Of a DNA stretch of 64,000 nucleotides, positions 24,475-32,330 are shown piece after piece. Location of the stretch: the NCBI RefSeq assembly GCF_010119935.1, contig NZ_CP048209.1, positions 1,421,501 through 1,485,500 on the forward strand. The letters run 5' to 3'. A program made the position numbers and the translations under genes. The stretch comes from Paenibacillus lycopersici. Lineage in GTDB: Bacteria; Bacillota; Bacilli; Paenibacillales; Paenibacillaceae. Each line of letters opens with the position of its first letter. Within the stretch, counting starts at the first letter, position 1. A model generated the notes under the pieces. The model saw nothing but the letters and a program-made list of their open reading frames with translations. It had not been told where the DNA came from and searched no databases.

Positions 24475-24996
24475 ATGACGAAGCAAGCATTACTGATTAT
24501 CGATGTCCAACAGGCGATGTTCGACGAGGCCGATCCGGTCTATCAAGGCGCGGCTCTGCTCGGCAAGCTGCAGACTGTCATTGCGCAAGCCCGATCGAGA
24601 GGTATAACCATCGTCTATATTCAGCACAATGAAGGACCCGGCACCCCGCTTGCGTCCGGCTCTCCGGGCTGGGAGATCCACCCGGCGATCGGACCGGAAG
24701 CCCATGATCTCATCGTGCAGAAGGCGAGGCCCGACGCGTTCTTCCAGACGACGCTGCAGGACGAGCTGGACGCCAGAGGCATCCAGGAACTGATTCTCGC
24801 CGGCCTTCAAACCGAAATGTGCATCGATACGACATGCCGCAACGCCTGCAGCCGCGGTTATAAAGTAACTTTGCTGCGCGATGCGCATAGTACGTGGCCT
24901 TTGGAGGCTCTGTCGGCACAACAGATCATCGACCATCACAATAACGTGCTGCGGTGGTTTGCGGACATGAAGGATAGCTCGAACCTATTTGACTAA
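24475..24996 (+). CDS. Isochorismatase-fold cysteine hydrolase
   Basis: A 173-residue cytoplasmic hydrolase. The catalytic Asp lies in ALLIIDVQQAMF, the Lys in LIVQKARPDAFFQTTL, and the nucleophilic Cys in LAGLQTEMCIDTTCRNA, with the usual cis-peptide neighbourhood. The triad is therefore complete. Members hydrolyse isochorismate, nicotinamide, carbamates or similar amides, and this sequence resembles the generic cysteine hydrolase group. An upstream GTG at 24466 is too close to the ribosome binding site TAGGGAGG, so ATG 24475 is preferred. A GNAT gene starts 17 bases after its stop. Confidence 0.88.
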   Translation: MTKQALLIIDVQQAMFDEADPVYQGAALLGKLQTVIAQARSRGITIVYIQHNEGPGTPLASGSPGWEIHPAIGPEAHDLIVQKARPDAFFQTTLQDELDARGIQELILAGLQTEMCIDTTCRNACSRGYKVTLLRDAHSTWPLEALSAQQIIDHHNNVLRWFADMKDSSNLFD

Positions 24997-25013
24997 CGTC
25001 CGGGAGGCTTGCC

Positions 25014-25484
25014 GTGCATAACCCTGCAATCGAACTGATTCCGATCAGCAAGGATAATGAACTGTCATGCATCCGTCTGCGTCCCCGAGAAGATCAGTTG
25101 CATCTGGTTGCCTCGAACGCGGATTCGTTGGTTCACGCGATGAAGGAGACCACGTCCAGACCCTATGGCATCTATGCGGGGAGCACGATGGTCGGGTTCA
25201 TCCTGTGCGATCAAGAAGCGTATACGGACGGGGACTATTGGATTCTGCGGTTCATGATCGACGGCCGTTTCCAAGGCCGAGGCTACGGTAAGGCAGCCAT
25301 TCTGCACGTTATCGACATGCTGAAGCACAGGGACGATTGCACGGAAATCCGGGTTTCTCACGTTCCGGCGAACGCTGCCGCCCATGCCTTGTACAAGCGC
25401 TGCGGCTTCGAGGACACGGGCGAGTTCGAGGATTGCGGCGATCCGATTTTGCGCTATCGCATGGAGCCGGGGAGGGTACGATGA
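25014..25484 (+). CDS. GNAT family N-acetyltransferase (spermidine acetyltransferase-like)
   Basis: A 156-residue GNAT with acetyl-CoA motif MIDGRFQGRGYGKAAILHVIDML and the C-terminal NAAAHALYKRCGFEDTGEFEDCGDPILRYRM segment. The latter resembles BltD/PaiA-like polyamine acetyltransferases, but the substrate is not certain. The start is GTG 25014 behind CGGGAGG. Its stop overlaps the ATG of the next gene in an ATGA junction, so the two are translationally coupled. Confidence 0.87.
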   Translation: MHNPAIELIPISKDNELSCIRLRPREDQLHLVASNADSLVHAMKETTSRPYGIYAGSTMVGFILCDQEAYTDGDYWILRFMIDGRFQGRGYGKAAILHVIDMLKHRDDCTEIRVSHVPANAAAHALYKRCGFEDTGEFEDCGDPILRYRMEPGRVR

Positions 25485-26395
25485 AATTTTATATCGCGTC
25501 CAGTTTTCGAAACATTGCGAATGTCCGGTTGGCTGCCATTCTATTGAAACACGGCGGACATGTCCAAACCTATGACTGGACCGCTTGCAGCGACGAGGCG
25601 CTGTCGCTTGAGGAATTGGGCGAGATCGGGCTCGGCGAGATGAAGGCCGTTCTGGAGGCGGACGTGTTCATTATGATGATGCCTGCGGGCAAGGGCAGTC
25701 ATGTCGAGCTCGGTCTTGCGCTCGGCCGCGGGAAGCAGATCATCCTCTATTCGGAGACGGATGAAATCCATGCTCCGGAATCGACCACGACCTTCTATCA
25801 GCTGAAGGAAGTCCGCAAGTATGTCGGCGCGCTCGAAGGCTTCCTCGCCTTTCTCGCTGCCGAGGACTGGAGGAAGACGGATTCGGCGGCGCCGTATACC
25901 ATAAGGCCGATCGATCGGAACGATACGCCGTTCCTGTGGGACATGCTGTACGAATCGCTCTATGTACCGGAAGGCGGACAACCGTTCGGCCGGGAAATCG
26001 TCCAGGAGCCGTTTCTGGCCAAGTACGTGGAAGGCTGGGGACGCGCGGGGGATTTCGGATTCATTGCAATGGATGGCGAAGGCAGGAGGATCGGCTCGAT
26101 CACGGCGCGCTGCTTCGGTGCAGACGACCAAGGGTACGGCTACGTTTCCGAGGACGTGCCCGAAATCGGGACAGCGGTCTTGCCGGCGTACCGAGGCCAA
26201 GGCATTGGGACGGCGTTGCTGCAAGCGCTGGTGGACGAAGCCCGCGACAGGCGGATCCGGGCGCTGTCGTTGAGCGTGGACCCGATGAATCAGGCGGCGA
26301 TGAAGCTGTATCGGCGCTTTGCTTTTGAAGAAGCGGGCATGAACGGGACGTCGATGACGATGATTGCCGATCTGACGCGGCGGGAGCCGGAATGA
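25481..26395 (+). CDS. Fusion: nucleoside 2-deoxyribosyltransferase-like domain plus GNAT acetyltransferase
   Basis: A 304-residue two-domain protein. Residues 1-125 look like the nucleoside 2-deoxyribosyltransferase/DUF4406 fold: MKFYIASSFRN at the start, a central VFIMMMPAGKGSHVELG with the likely catalytic Glu, and GRGKQIILYSE. Residues about 137-300 form a complete GNAT domain with VLPAYRGQGIGTALLQALV and NQAAMKLYRRFAFEEAG. The pairing suggests a modified-nucleoside or nucleotide-sugar substrate that is also acetylated, but this is inference. ATG 25481 overlaps the previous stop. No frameshift was seen at the domain join. Confidence 0.8.
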   Translation: MKFYIASSFRNIANVRLAAILLKHGGHVQTYDWTACSDEALSLEELGEIGLGEMKAVLEADVFIMMMPAGKGSHVELGLALGRGKQIILYSETDEIHAPESTTTFYQLKEVRKYVGALEGFLAFLAAEDWRKTDSAAPYTIRPIDRNDTPFLWDMLYESLYVPEGGQPFGREIVQEPFLAKYVEGWGRAGDFGFIAMDGEGRRIGSITARCFGADDQGYGYVSEDVPEIGTAVLPAYRGQGIGTALLQALVDEARDRRIRALSLSVDPMNQAAMKLYRRFAFEEAGMNGTSMTMIADLTRREPE

Positions 26396-26407
26396 ACGGG
26401 CGGGCGG

Positions 26408-27100
26408 ATGAACATTAACAGCACCGGGGTGACGGGGATGAAAATAGACAATATTTCGGACACGGAGTACGTGGTTTCCGAGCTGTTCGTCGATGATATC
26501 GTCAACCAGCGATACTGCGTGTTCGATTTTGAAGCGACGGGCATCATCCCGGAGACGGAGCATATCACCCAGATCGGGGCCATCATTATCGAGCATGGCC
26601 GCATTCAGGAGACGAGAACGTTCAACACGCTCGTCAAATCGCCGAAGCCGATACCGGAGCCCGTTGAACGGCATACGGGCATCTATAACGACGATATCGC
26701 GTATGCGCCGCTGCTGCATGAGGTGTATGACGATTTTCTGGCATTCGCCGGCGATTGTATACTAGTGACGCATGCGGGCTATGAATTCGATTTGCCGCTG
26801 CTCGCGAAAGAATGCCGCAGAAGCGGGCTGCCCATGATCTTGAATAAGTGCCTGGATACGAAGGCGCTGTTCTCGTATTTGCACCCGGAAATCGAGGCGA
26901 TCATTTGGACGGACTACTTGATCAAGCATTACGAGGTTAGCGACCGGGATCTGAAGCGGCATGACGCGCTCGCGGACAGCATCCTGATCGGGCGGATTTT
27001 TCTGCGCATGATGGAGGAGTTCCTGGCGCGGGATATTCGGAGCATTGCGTTCAAGGATCATGTTCGCGTGAAACGGTTTCAGGTCGTGCCATTGGCGTGA
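26408..27100 (+). CDS. DnaQ-like 3'-5' exonuclease
   Basis: A 230-residue DEDDh exonuclease. Exo I is CVFDFEATGIIP (Asp and Glu), Exo II lies in VTHAGYEFDLPLL, and Exo III is KRHDALADSILIGR (His and Asp). All four metal ligands and the general base are present. No polymerase, helicase or GIY-YIG domain is attached, so it is a stand-alone proofreading or nucleic-acid-trimming exonuclease of the PolC/DnaQ epsilon type. A second possible start is ATG 26438, closer to GGGG-rich bases. The N-terminal region before the exonuclease motif has no known domain. Confidence 0.85.
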   Translation: MNINSTGVTGMKIDNISDTEYVVSELFVDDIVNQRYCVFDFEATGIIPETEHITQIGAIIIEHGRIQETRTFNTLVKSPKPIPEPVERHTGIYNDDIAYAPLLHEVYDDFLAFAGDCILVTHAGYEFDLPLLAKECRRSGLPMILNKCLDTKALFSYLHPEIEAIIWTDYLIKHYEVSDRDLKRHDALADSILIGRIFLRMMEEFLARDIRSIAFKDHVRVKRFQVVPLA

Positions 27101-27154
27101 TGTTGAGGTTGAGGGACTTGAGCAGAAAGTGTATAAGAGGGCGTTCCTATCCAC

Positions 27155-27500
27155 ATGAGATCGGCGGTCCATGCCGGCATCCCGTCGCTCATCCGAATGT
27201 GAGCGGACTTCACGCTTAAAGATCACGCGGTTTTGAACGTGACGGATGAGCTGGATGAGACCTAACGGCAAGAAATGAACGTTTTTCTGGAGAAGGCCAT
27301 TGATTCAGGACGGTGGTTTATCTGGGTGGCCGAGGTATGGAACGATTGTGTCCCCTATGTATGTGGAGCCGGTCGACAAGGTGCCGCGGCCTGAGCGGAA
27401 GACGCATCCGCGCCTTTACATGACGAACGTGTATACGCAGGGCATTCTATCGGCGCACTGACGATGTCCGCTGCACGGAGCCGATGGAATTGATGTTGGA
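27155..27500 (+). pseudogene. Decayed GNAT acetyltransferase gene
   Basis: From ATG 27155 the frame reads MRSAVHAGIPSLIRM, a TGA at 27200, ADFTLKDHAVLNVTDELDET, a TAA at 27263, then RQEMNVFLEKAIDSGRWFIW and VAE. After a frameshift near 27340-27360 it continues YVEPVDKVPRPERKTHPRLY and MTNVYTQ. The acetyl-CoA loop is absent, and a typical C-terminal TEPMELMLE appears in another frame at 27475. Two nonsense codons, a frameshift and a deletion make this a clear remnant of a GNAT of the IRMRxDF type. It follows the exonuclease gene by 54 bases. Confidence 0.8.
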
Positions 27501-27640
27501 ATGGAGTATGGCGCGTTGTCGATGGAGCGATTTTGGGATGGCGGGGATTGTCGGCGGTGTGCATATTCTGCATTGAATGCCGGAACTCTGCAGTTAAGTG
27601 TACTTGGTGCACCGCATAACCGGGAATGTGGCGGAGGGCG

Positions 27641-27872
27641 GGCAAGAGGCACTCAGTGCACTGCATTGGCGGGTATGCGGCGAAATCGAGCAAGAGGTGC
27701 ACCCAGTGCACTACATTCGCGAGTATGCGGAGAAATCGAGCAAAGAGATGCACCCGGTGCACTACATTGGCGAGAATACGATGGAAATCGGGCAAGAGGT
27801 GCACCCGGTGCACTACATTGGCGAGTATGCGGCGAAATCGGGCAAAGCGGTGCACCCAGTGCACCGCTTTGT
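27641..27872. repeat. 51-bp tandem repeat with paired GTGCAC sites
   Basis: Units begin at 27696, 27747, 27798 and 27849, exactly 51 bases apart, with a 48-base degenerate unit before them at 27648. Each carries GTGCACCCRGTGCAC or a one-base variant. Because 51 is divisible by three, long frames stay open on both strands (for example a 17-residue repeat EVHPVHYIGEYAAKSGK). No ribosome binding site or known domain supports translation. The array ends 75 bases before the four-box element copy C. Confidence 0.85.
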
Positions 27873-27946
27873 CAGGCTGTCGAGAGGGTTCAACGCCGCA
27901 TATGCCGCATGTATGGTAAGGAAAGGAGCCTTCCTCTAAGACAAGC

Positions 27947-28123
27947 GGACAGAGGATCCGTTATTTTGGCGAAATCGGGCTTTTTGGGGTGGCACACGGA
28001 CACAGGATCCGTTAATGTGCCCGAATGGTACCGAGAACTTGTGAATCGGCTGATATAGCGGATCTCCTGTCCGCGAGCACTCGAAAATACGCGATAAAAA
28101 AGGGAATAACGGATCTCCTGTCC
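27947..28123. repeat. Four-box 177-bp intergenic element, copy C
   Basis: Direct boxes GGACAGAGGATCCGTTAT (27947-27964) and GGACACAGGATCCGTTAA (27998-28015) precede inverted boxes ATAGCGGATCTCCTGTCC (28055-28072) and ATAACGGATCTCCTGTCC (28106-28123). Spacings are 51, 57 and 51, exactly as in copies A and D. The 33-base arms between boxes contain GAAATCGGGC and CTCGAAAATACGCG, which are only weakly related to each other. Confidence 0.92.
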
Positions 28124-28179
28124 ACCTCCTTGCATCGACGGACGCATCGTGCATAAACGGAATCTATGCGCCCCGTGTC

Positions 28180-28345
28180 GCCGCTCCCCGTGTCGCCGCG
28201 CCAGCGCCCCGCGCCTAGCGCCGTCGCGCCCTGCATCGCCGCACCCCCTCGCGCCTAGCGCCGTCGCGCCCTGCATCGCTGCGCCCCTGCGCCTCGCGCC
28301 ATCGCGCGCCTAGCACCGTCGTGCCTAGCGCCCCTGCACCCACAC
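28180..28345. repeat. GC-rich repeat with 40-bp period
   Basis: A 29-base segment starting GCGCCTAGCGCCGTCGCG at 28211 recurs at 28251, and partial copies (CGCGCCTAGCACCGTCG and others) follow to about 28335. No gene is supported here. Confidence 0.7.
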
Positions 28346-28379
28346 CCGCCACCTTCCCCATAACTCGGGCTATATTAAT

Positions 28380-28680
28380 TCCCGCCAATCAGAATGAACG
28401 ATCCCCCAAGCAGGAATCGCGTACCTCCTCATGGAAATGAGTCTCGTCTACGATCATCAGCTTGCTTCATGCGATGGCCGACTTTCAGTCATCAGGCAAG
28501 ATCCCCCCTCAGTGACTTGAGCAGCGTTGTCCTTCCTGCACGGCAGGTCGAACCGAGGACGAGCTGCCGCGTTCGACAGCATGACACTCGCATACTGCTC
28601 CATATTGCACAAGCATCTTCATACTCGATTCTGTTCTCCTGCTATACCGGCATAGCTCAAATCACATAATCGCCCGATCG
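28380..28680. other. Unassigned non-repetitive segment with nested inverted repeats
   Basis: Within repeat-rich DNA this stretch has a normal composition. GAGCAG (28519-28524) could pair with CTGCTC (28595-28600). Inside, GTCGAAC/GTTCGAC and GGCAG/CTGCC offer further helices. A short frame exists on the plus strand but has no ribosome binding site or recognisable domain. It could be a structured RNA or a mobile-element remnant. No known RNA family was recognised. Confidence 0.3.
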
Positions 28681-28710
28681 CGAAGCACGCGCCCGAAGCG
28701 GCGAAGAGCA

Positions 28711-28845
28711 TCAGCCGCCGCGCCGTCAGCCGTAGGCCAGTCGGCCATCAGCCGCCGCACCGTCATACGTCGGCCAGTCGGCCATCAGCCGCCGTCCCGT
28801 CAGCCGTAAGCCGCGCCGTCAGCCGCCCGTCGGCCGGCTGTCCAA
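28711..28845. repeat. 37-bp tandem repeat upstream of the first yesN-like gene
   Basis: Units beginning TCAGCCGCCGCGCCGTCAGC start at 28711, 28748 and 28785, with a shorter variant to 28845. The array ends about 12 bases before the ribosome binding site of the response-regulator gene, so it lies in its leader or promoter region. No promoter could be read in it. Confidence 0.8.
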
Positions 28846-28869
28846 ACTACCAAATCCGAGGTGTTCGAG

Positions 28870-30456
28870 ATGAGAAAGCTGGTCATCGTGGACGACAATC
28901 CGCTGGAACGGAACGGATTGCGAAACCTGATCGATTGGGAAAGCATCGGCATTGCGATCGTCGGCGATTTCCGGAACGGCAAGCATGCGCTGGAGCATAT
29001 TCCGGATCTGGAGCCGGACATCGTGCTCACCGACATTCAAATGCCGATCATGAACGGCATCGAGCTGACGAAGCGATTGAACGCGCTGCAGAAGCGCGCG
29101 CAGGTCGTCTTCATGAGCAGCTACGAGCATTTCGAGTACGCGCGCTCGGCCGTGACGCTCGGCGTCGAAGAGTATATTTTGAAACCCGTTCACAAGGACG
29201 ATCTTCTGGAGACGTTCGGCGCTATCGTGAAGAAGCTGGAGCTGCAGGAGCAGGCGAGGCGCGAACGGGACGAGATCCTGCAGCAAATCGAACGGGCCGC
29301 TCCCCTGCTGCGGGAACAGTTGTTCCGGGAGCTGCTGTTCCACGGCGCGTCCGAATCCGCGGAAGAGCGGCTTCGGCTGGCCGGCGTCCGGCCCGCATAC
29401 GGCGCGCATTATTGCGTCGGCTGCGTGGAATTGGACGGCACGGCGCATGCGGGCGCGCTGGAATCCGTCATCGTCTCGCATGCCGTCAAATCGTTCGCGC
29501 AAGCGGCCTGCACCGCGGCTGCGACGGTCATTGCCATCGAGCTGACCTCGCGCAGTTACGCCGTCGCGGCCGTGCTCGATTCGGCCCGCGCGCCGTCCGA
29601 AGACGCCGTCGTCGACCTGTTCATCAAGCTGCAGGAGCATCTCTCCATCGCCTACGCCGTCTCCGCAAGCATCGGCATCAGTACGATCGGCGAGCGGCTC
29701 GGCGAGCTCCCGAGATTATACGCGGAAGCTTCGGAGGCGATTCGGAGCGACTACCTGAGCGGGAGCGGCCATATCGTCCCGTACCGCCTCGTGCGGGACG
29801 AGAGCGACGCCATGGACATGATCCCGTTCGGCAGCTTGCACGCCTGCGTAAGGGAAGCGCTGCATAGCGACGAGGCGGCAGCGGCGGACCGCATCATGCG
29901 GCAATTCGTCCACGCGCGCCCGAATCCGTCGAAACGCTATATCGAAGGGCTTCGAATCTCGCTGATCAATTCGATCCAGCTCTTGTTCATCGACGGCAAT
30001 CACCGGTTCAAACCGGAGGCGAGCGCGCTTATGCAGCTCTCCGGGGAGGGCGCCCCGGGCATCGCGGAGTGGATCGCGTCCGTAATCCGGATCGCGAAGA
30101 CCGCGCTCTACCCGCAGACGAAGGACCAGTACGACCGGATCGTGGACGATATTACGGCGTTCGTTCAAGAGCGGTACCATGAGCCGCTGACGCTGCAGAA
30201 CATCGCCGACGCGATCTATTTGAGCCCCAGCCATATGAACAATATTTTCAAAGCCAAGATGGGCAAATCCGTCTTCGACTACCTGATCGAGCTGCGCATC
30301 GAAGCCGCCAAGCGGAAGCTGATCAATCCGTACAGCAAAATTTATCTGGTCGCGCAGGAGGTCGGCTACGCGAACAAGTCCCATTTCTGTCAGGTGTTCA
30401 AGAAATACACGGGTGCGACGCCGTCGGAATTCAAGCATCGCGCATCCGTCATCTGA
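28870..30456 (+). CDS. YesN-like response regulator, AraC family
   Basis: A 528-residue regulator. A receiver domain at residues 1-120 has phospho-acceptor Asp55 in VLTDIQMP, the switch Ser in VFMSSYEHF and Lys in EEYILKPVHK. A long middle part with a degenerate cyclase-like segment follows, then two AraC helix-turn-helices (LQNIADAIYLSPSHMNNIFKAKMG and VAQEVGYANKSHFCQVFKKYTG). It is expected to activate the following ABC genes when phosphorylated by the kinase at 30470. ATG 28870 follows CGAGGTG. A GTG at 28861 is part of that ribosome binding site. Confidence 0.93.
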   Translation: MRKLVIVDDNPLERNGLRNLIDWESIGIAIVGDFRNGKHALEHIPDLEPDIVLTDIQMPIMNGIELTKRLNALQKRAQVVFMSSYEHFEYARSAVTLGVEEYILKPVHKDDLLETFGAIVKKLELQEQARRERDEILQQIERAAPLLREQLFRELLFHGASESAEERLRLAGVRPAYGAHYCVGCVELDGTAHAGALESVIVSHAVKSFAQAACTAAATVIAIELTSRSYAVAAVLDSARAPSEDAVVDLFIKLQEHLSIAYAVSASIGISTIGERLGELPRLYAEASEAIRSDYLSGSGHIVPYRLVRDESDAMDMIPFGSLHACVREALHSDEAAAADRIMRQFVHARPNPSKRYIEGLRISLINSIQLLFIDGNHRFKPEASALMQLSGEGAPGIAEWIASVIRIAKTALYPQTKDQYDRIVDDITAFVQERYHEPLTLQNIADAIYLSPSHMNNIFKAKMGKSVFDYLIELRIEAAKRKLINPYSKIYLVAQEVGYANKSHFCQVFKKYTGATPSEFKHRASVI

Positions 30457-30469
30457 AGGAGCGAGCGCC

Positions 30470-32176
30470 GTGTTTGTACCGATGGCCAGGCGCGTCTACC
30501 GCGCCACGCCCAATTTGCAATACCGCCAGCGGATCATGCTCGTGATCCTGCTGTTCACGCTGCTGCCCGTTATCGCGGCGGCCGCCGTCGCGCTGCCGCT
30601 GTACAAGCACTACGCGTACGACCGGTTCGTCCGCGTGCAGACGGAGCAAGCGCGGAAATCGGTGGACGGCGTCGAGCGCATCTACCAGAGCAGCATCCAG
30701 AAGCTCGTGTTCCTGAACAACAACCCGGTGCTGATGCGGATGCTGAACGAGGATTACCGGGCGGATCTGGCCGGCTACCTCGACATCGCCAACCAGGTCA
30801 ACTCGCTGATGCGGGCGCTCGAATCCGATCATACGAACGGCGCCGTCCGCGTCTACGGCTTGAAGGATTCGTTGTACAGCAGCGAGTACGTGAAGCGGGC
30901 CGACCTGCTGGACCGGCGCATCCTGAACGACGCGATCGGCCTGGCCGATAACCGTATATTGTCGCGCGTGACCGCCGATCCGCTTAACGGCGACCCTGAT
31001 CTCAGCCTGTTCGGCACAATCGCCGATCTCGGCCAGACGGTCGCGATTACGGAGATGAAGGTACCCTTCGACACGCTGTATCGTTTGTTCGACTACGACA
31101 TCGCGTACGACGGCTTTATCTTGTACGCCTCCAAGGATAAGCTGTATCCGCTCAACGCCGGGACGGCCGTGCCGGCTATGCCGCCGAACCCCGCCCGTTA
31201 CCGGATCGTCACCTTTGCCTTTAACGGCAGCGAGGACCGATTCATGCTGTATCTCGACCGCGGCGTGATGTTCCGGCAGTTCCTAAAGCAGCTGATAATG
31301 CCGGTGCTGCTGCTGGTCGCGTTCGTCTGCGCGATTTATTTCTCGGTCAAGGCCGTGTCCTTCATCTTGACGAAGCGGTTGTCGGATCTCATGAAGCGGA
31401 TGAGCATGGATATCCGGCTGTCGAAGGACGAGGCCATCGGCAATCTCCGGATCGAGGACGAATTCGGACTCATCGACCGCCGGTTCCAGTACCTCGTGCA
31501 GGAGATCCGCGAGCATTACAACGAGATGAGCGAATCGCGAATCCAGCAGCAGACGCTCGAAGCCGAATTGCTGCAAGTGCATCTCAACCCGCACTTCCTG
31601 TACAATACGCTGTCCGCCATCAAATGGTCGTTTCCCGACGAACGCCTCGCAAGCGTGGTGGATTCGCTCGTCAGCTATTACCGGATTTTCTTGAACAAAG
31701 GGCAAAGCAGACTGAGCCTGCAACGCGAGCTGGAGATGGTGCGCAATTACCTGGACATTCAGAAATTCGCGTACCAATCCGATTTCGCGTACGACATCGA
31801 AGCGGCGCCCGACGTGCTGCAGCAGCCCGTCATCAAGAACATGGTCCAGCCGATCGTGGAGAACGCGATCCTTCACGGCATCAACGGGCTCGAGGGGGGC
31901 GGCAGAATCCGGATCCGGGCCTTCCGCGCGCAGGAGGGCTGCCGGATCGTCATCGAGGACAACGGCGTCGGCATGTCCGAGGAGCAGCTGCGCCGCCTGA
32001 CGGACATGGCGCCGGCCCATGGCGAAGGCGAAGCGGCAGCCATGCCGGGCGGCTACGGCATCTACAACATCCGCCAGCGGCTTGCGCTGTATTACGGCGC
32101 CGGCGCGTCCGTCGACGTGCGCAGCGAACCGGGCGCGGGCACGACCGTCACGCTGACGATTCCGGAGGCGCCGTGA
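30470..32176 (+). CDS. YesM-like sensor histidine kinase
   Basis: A 568-residue membrane kinase with helices at about 25-48 and 278-300 flanking an extracellular sensor domain. A HAMP-like region follows, then the His-kinase box QVHLNPHFLYNTL with His375, the N box NMVQPIVENAILHGI, and the G boxes EDNGVGMS and GGYGIYNIRQRL. It senses an extracellular sugar, perhaps with the binding protein encoded next, and phosphorylates the response regulator. The start is GTG 30470 behind GAAGGAGCG, 13 bases after the regulator stop. ATG 30482 is an alternative. Confidence 0.92.
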   Translation: MFVPMARRVYRATPNLQYRQRIMLVILLFTLLPVIAAAAVALPLYKHYAYDRFVRVQTEQARKSVDGVERIYQSSIQKLVFLNNNPVLMRMLNEDYRADLAGYLDIANQVNSLMRALESDHTNGAVRVYGLKDSLYSSEYVKRADLLDRRILNDAIGLADNRILSRVTADPLNGDPDLSLFGTIADLGQTVAITEMKVPFDTLYRLFDYDIAYDGFILYASKDKLYPLNAGTAVPAMPPNPARYRIVTFAFNGSEDRFMLYLDRGVMFRQFLKQLIMPVLLLVAFVCAIYFSVKAVSFILTKRLSDLMKRMSMDIRLSKDEAIGNLRIEDEFGLIDRRFQYLVQEIREHYNEMSESRIQQQTLEAELLQVHLNPHFLYNTLSAIKWSFPDERLASVVDSLVSYYRIFLNKGQSRLSLQRELEMVRNYLDIQKFAYQSDFAYDIEAAPDVLQQPVIKNMVQPIVENAILHGINGLEGGGRIRIRAFRAQEGCRIVIEDNGVGMSEEQLRRLTDMAPAHGEGEAAAMPGGYGIYNIRQRLALYYGAGASVDVRSEPGAGTTVTLTIPEAP

Positions 32177-32330
32177 GCGATTTCCGATTTTACGATACAT
32201 TTTGCAAGATCCGTGTCTCGATCAAGGCAGCGCCGTCCGTCATAATGAAGGCATCTGAAAGCGAATTCATAGGCAGCTGCCTTGAAGCGCGTTTCGCGGG
32301 GCGGCGCAAATTCGGGAGGGATGGGCTTAT

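Noticed and set aside
27598..27939. Open frame with 17-residue VHPVHYIGEYAAKSGK repeats
   Set aside because: Open only because the 51-bp repeat is a multiple of three. The opposite strand is open as well, and no ribosome binding site or known domain was found.
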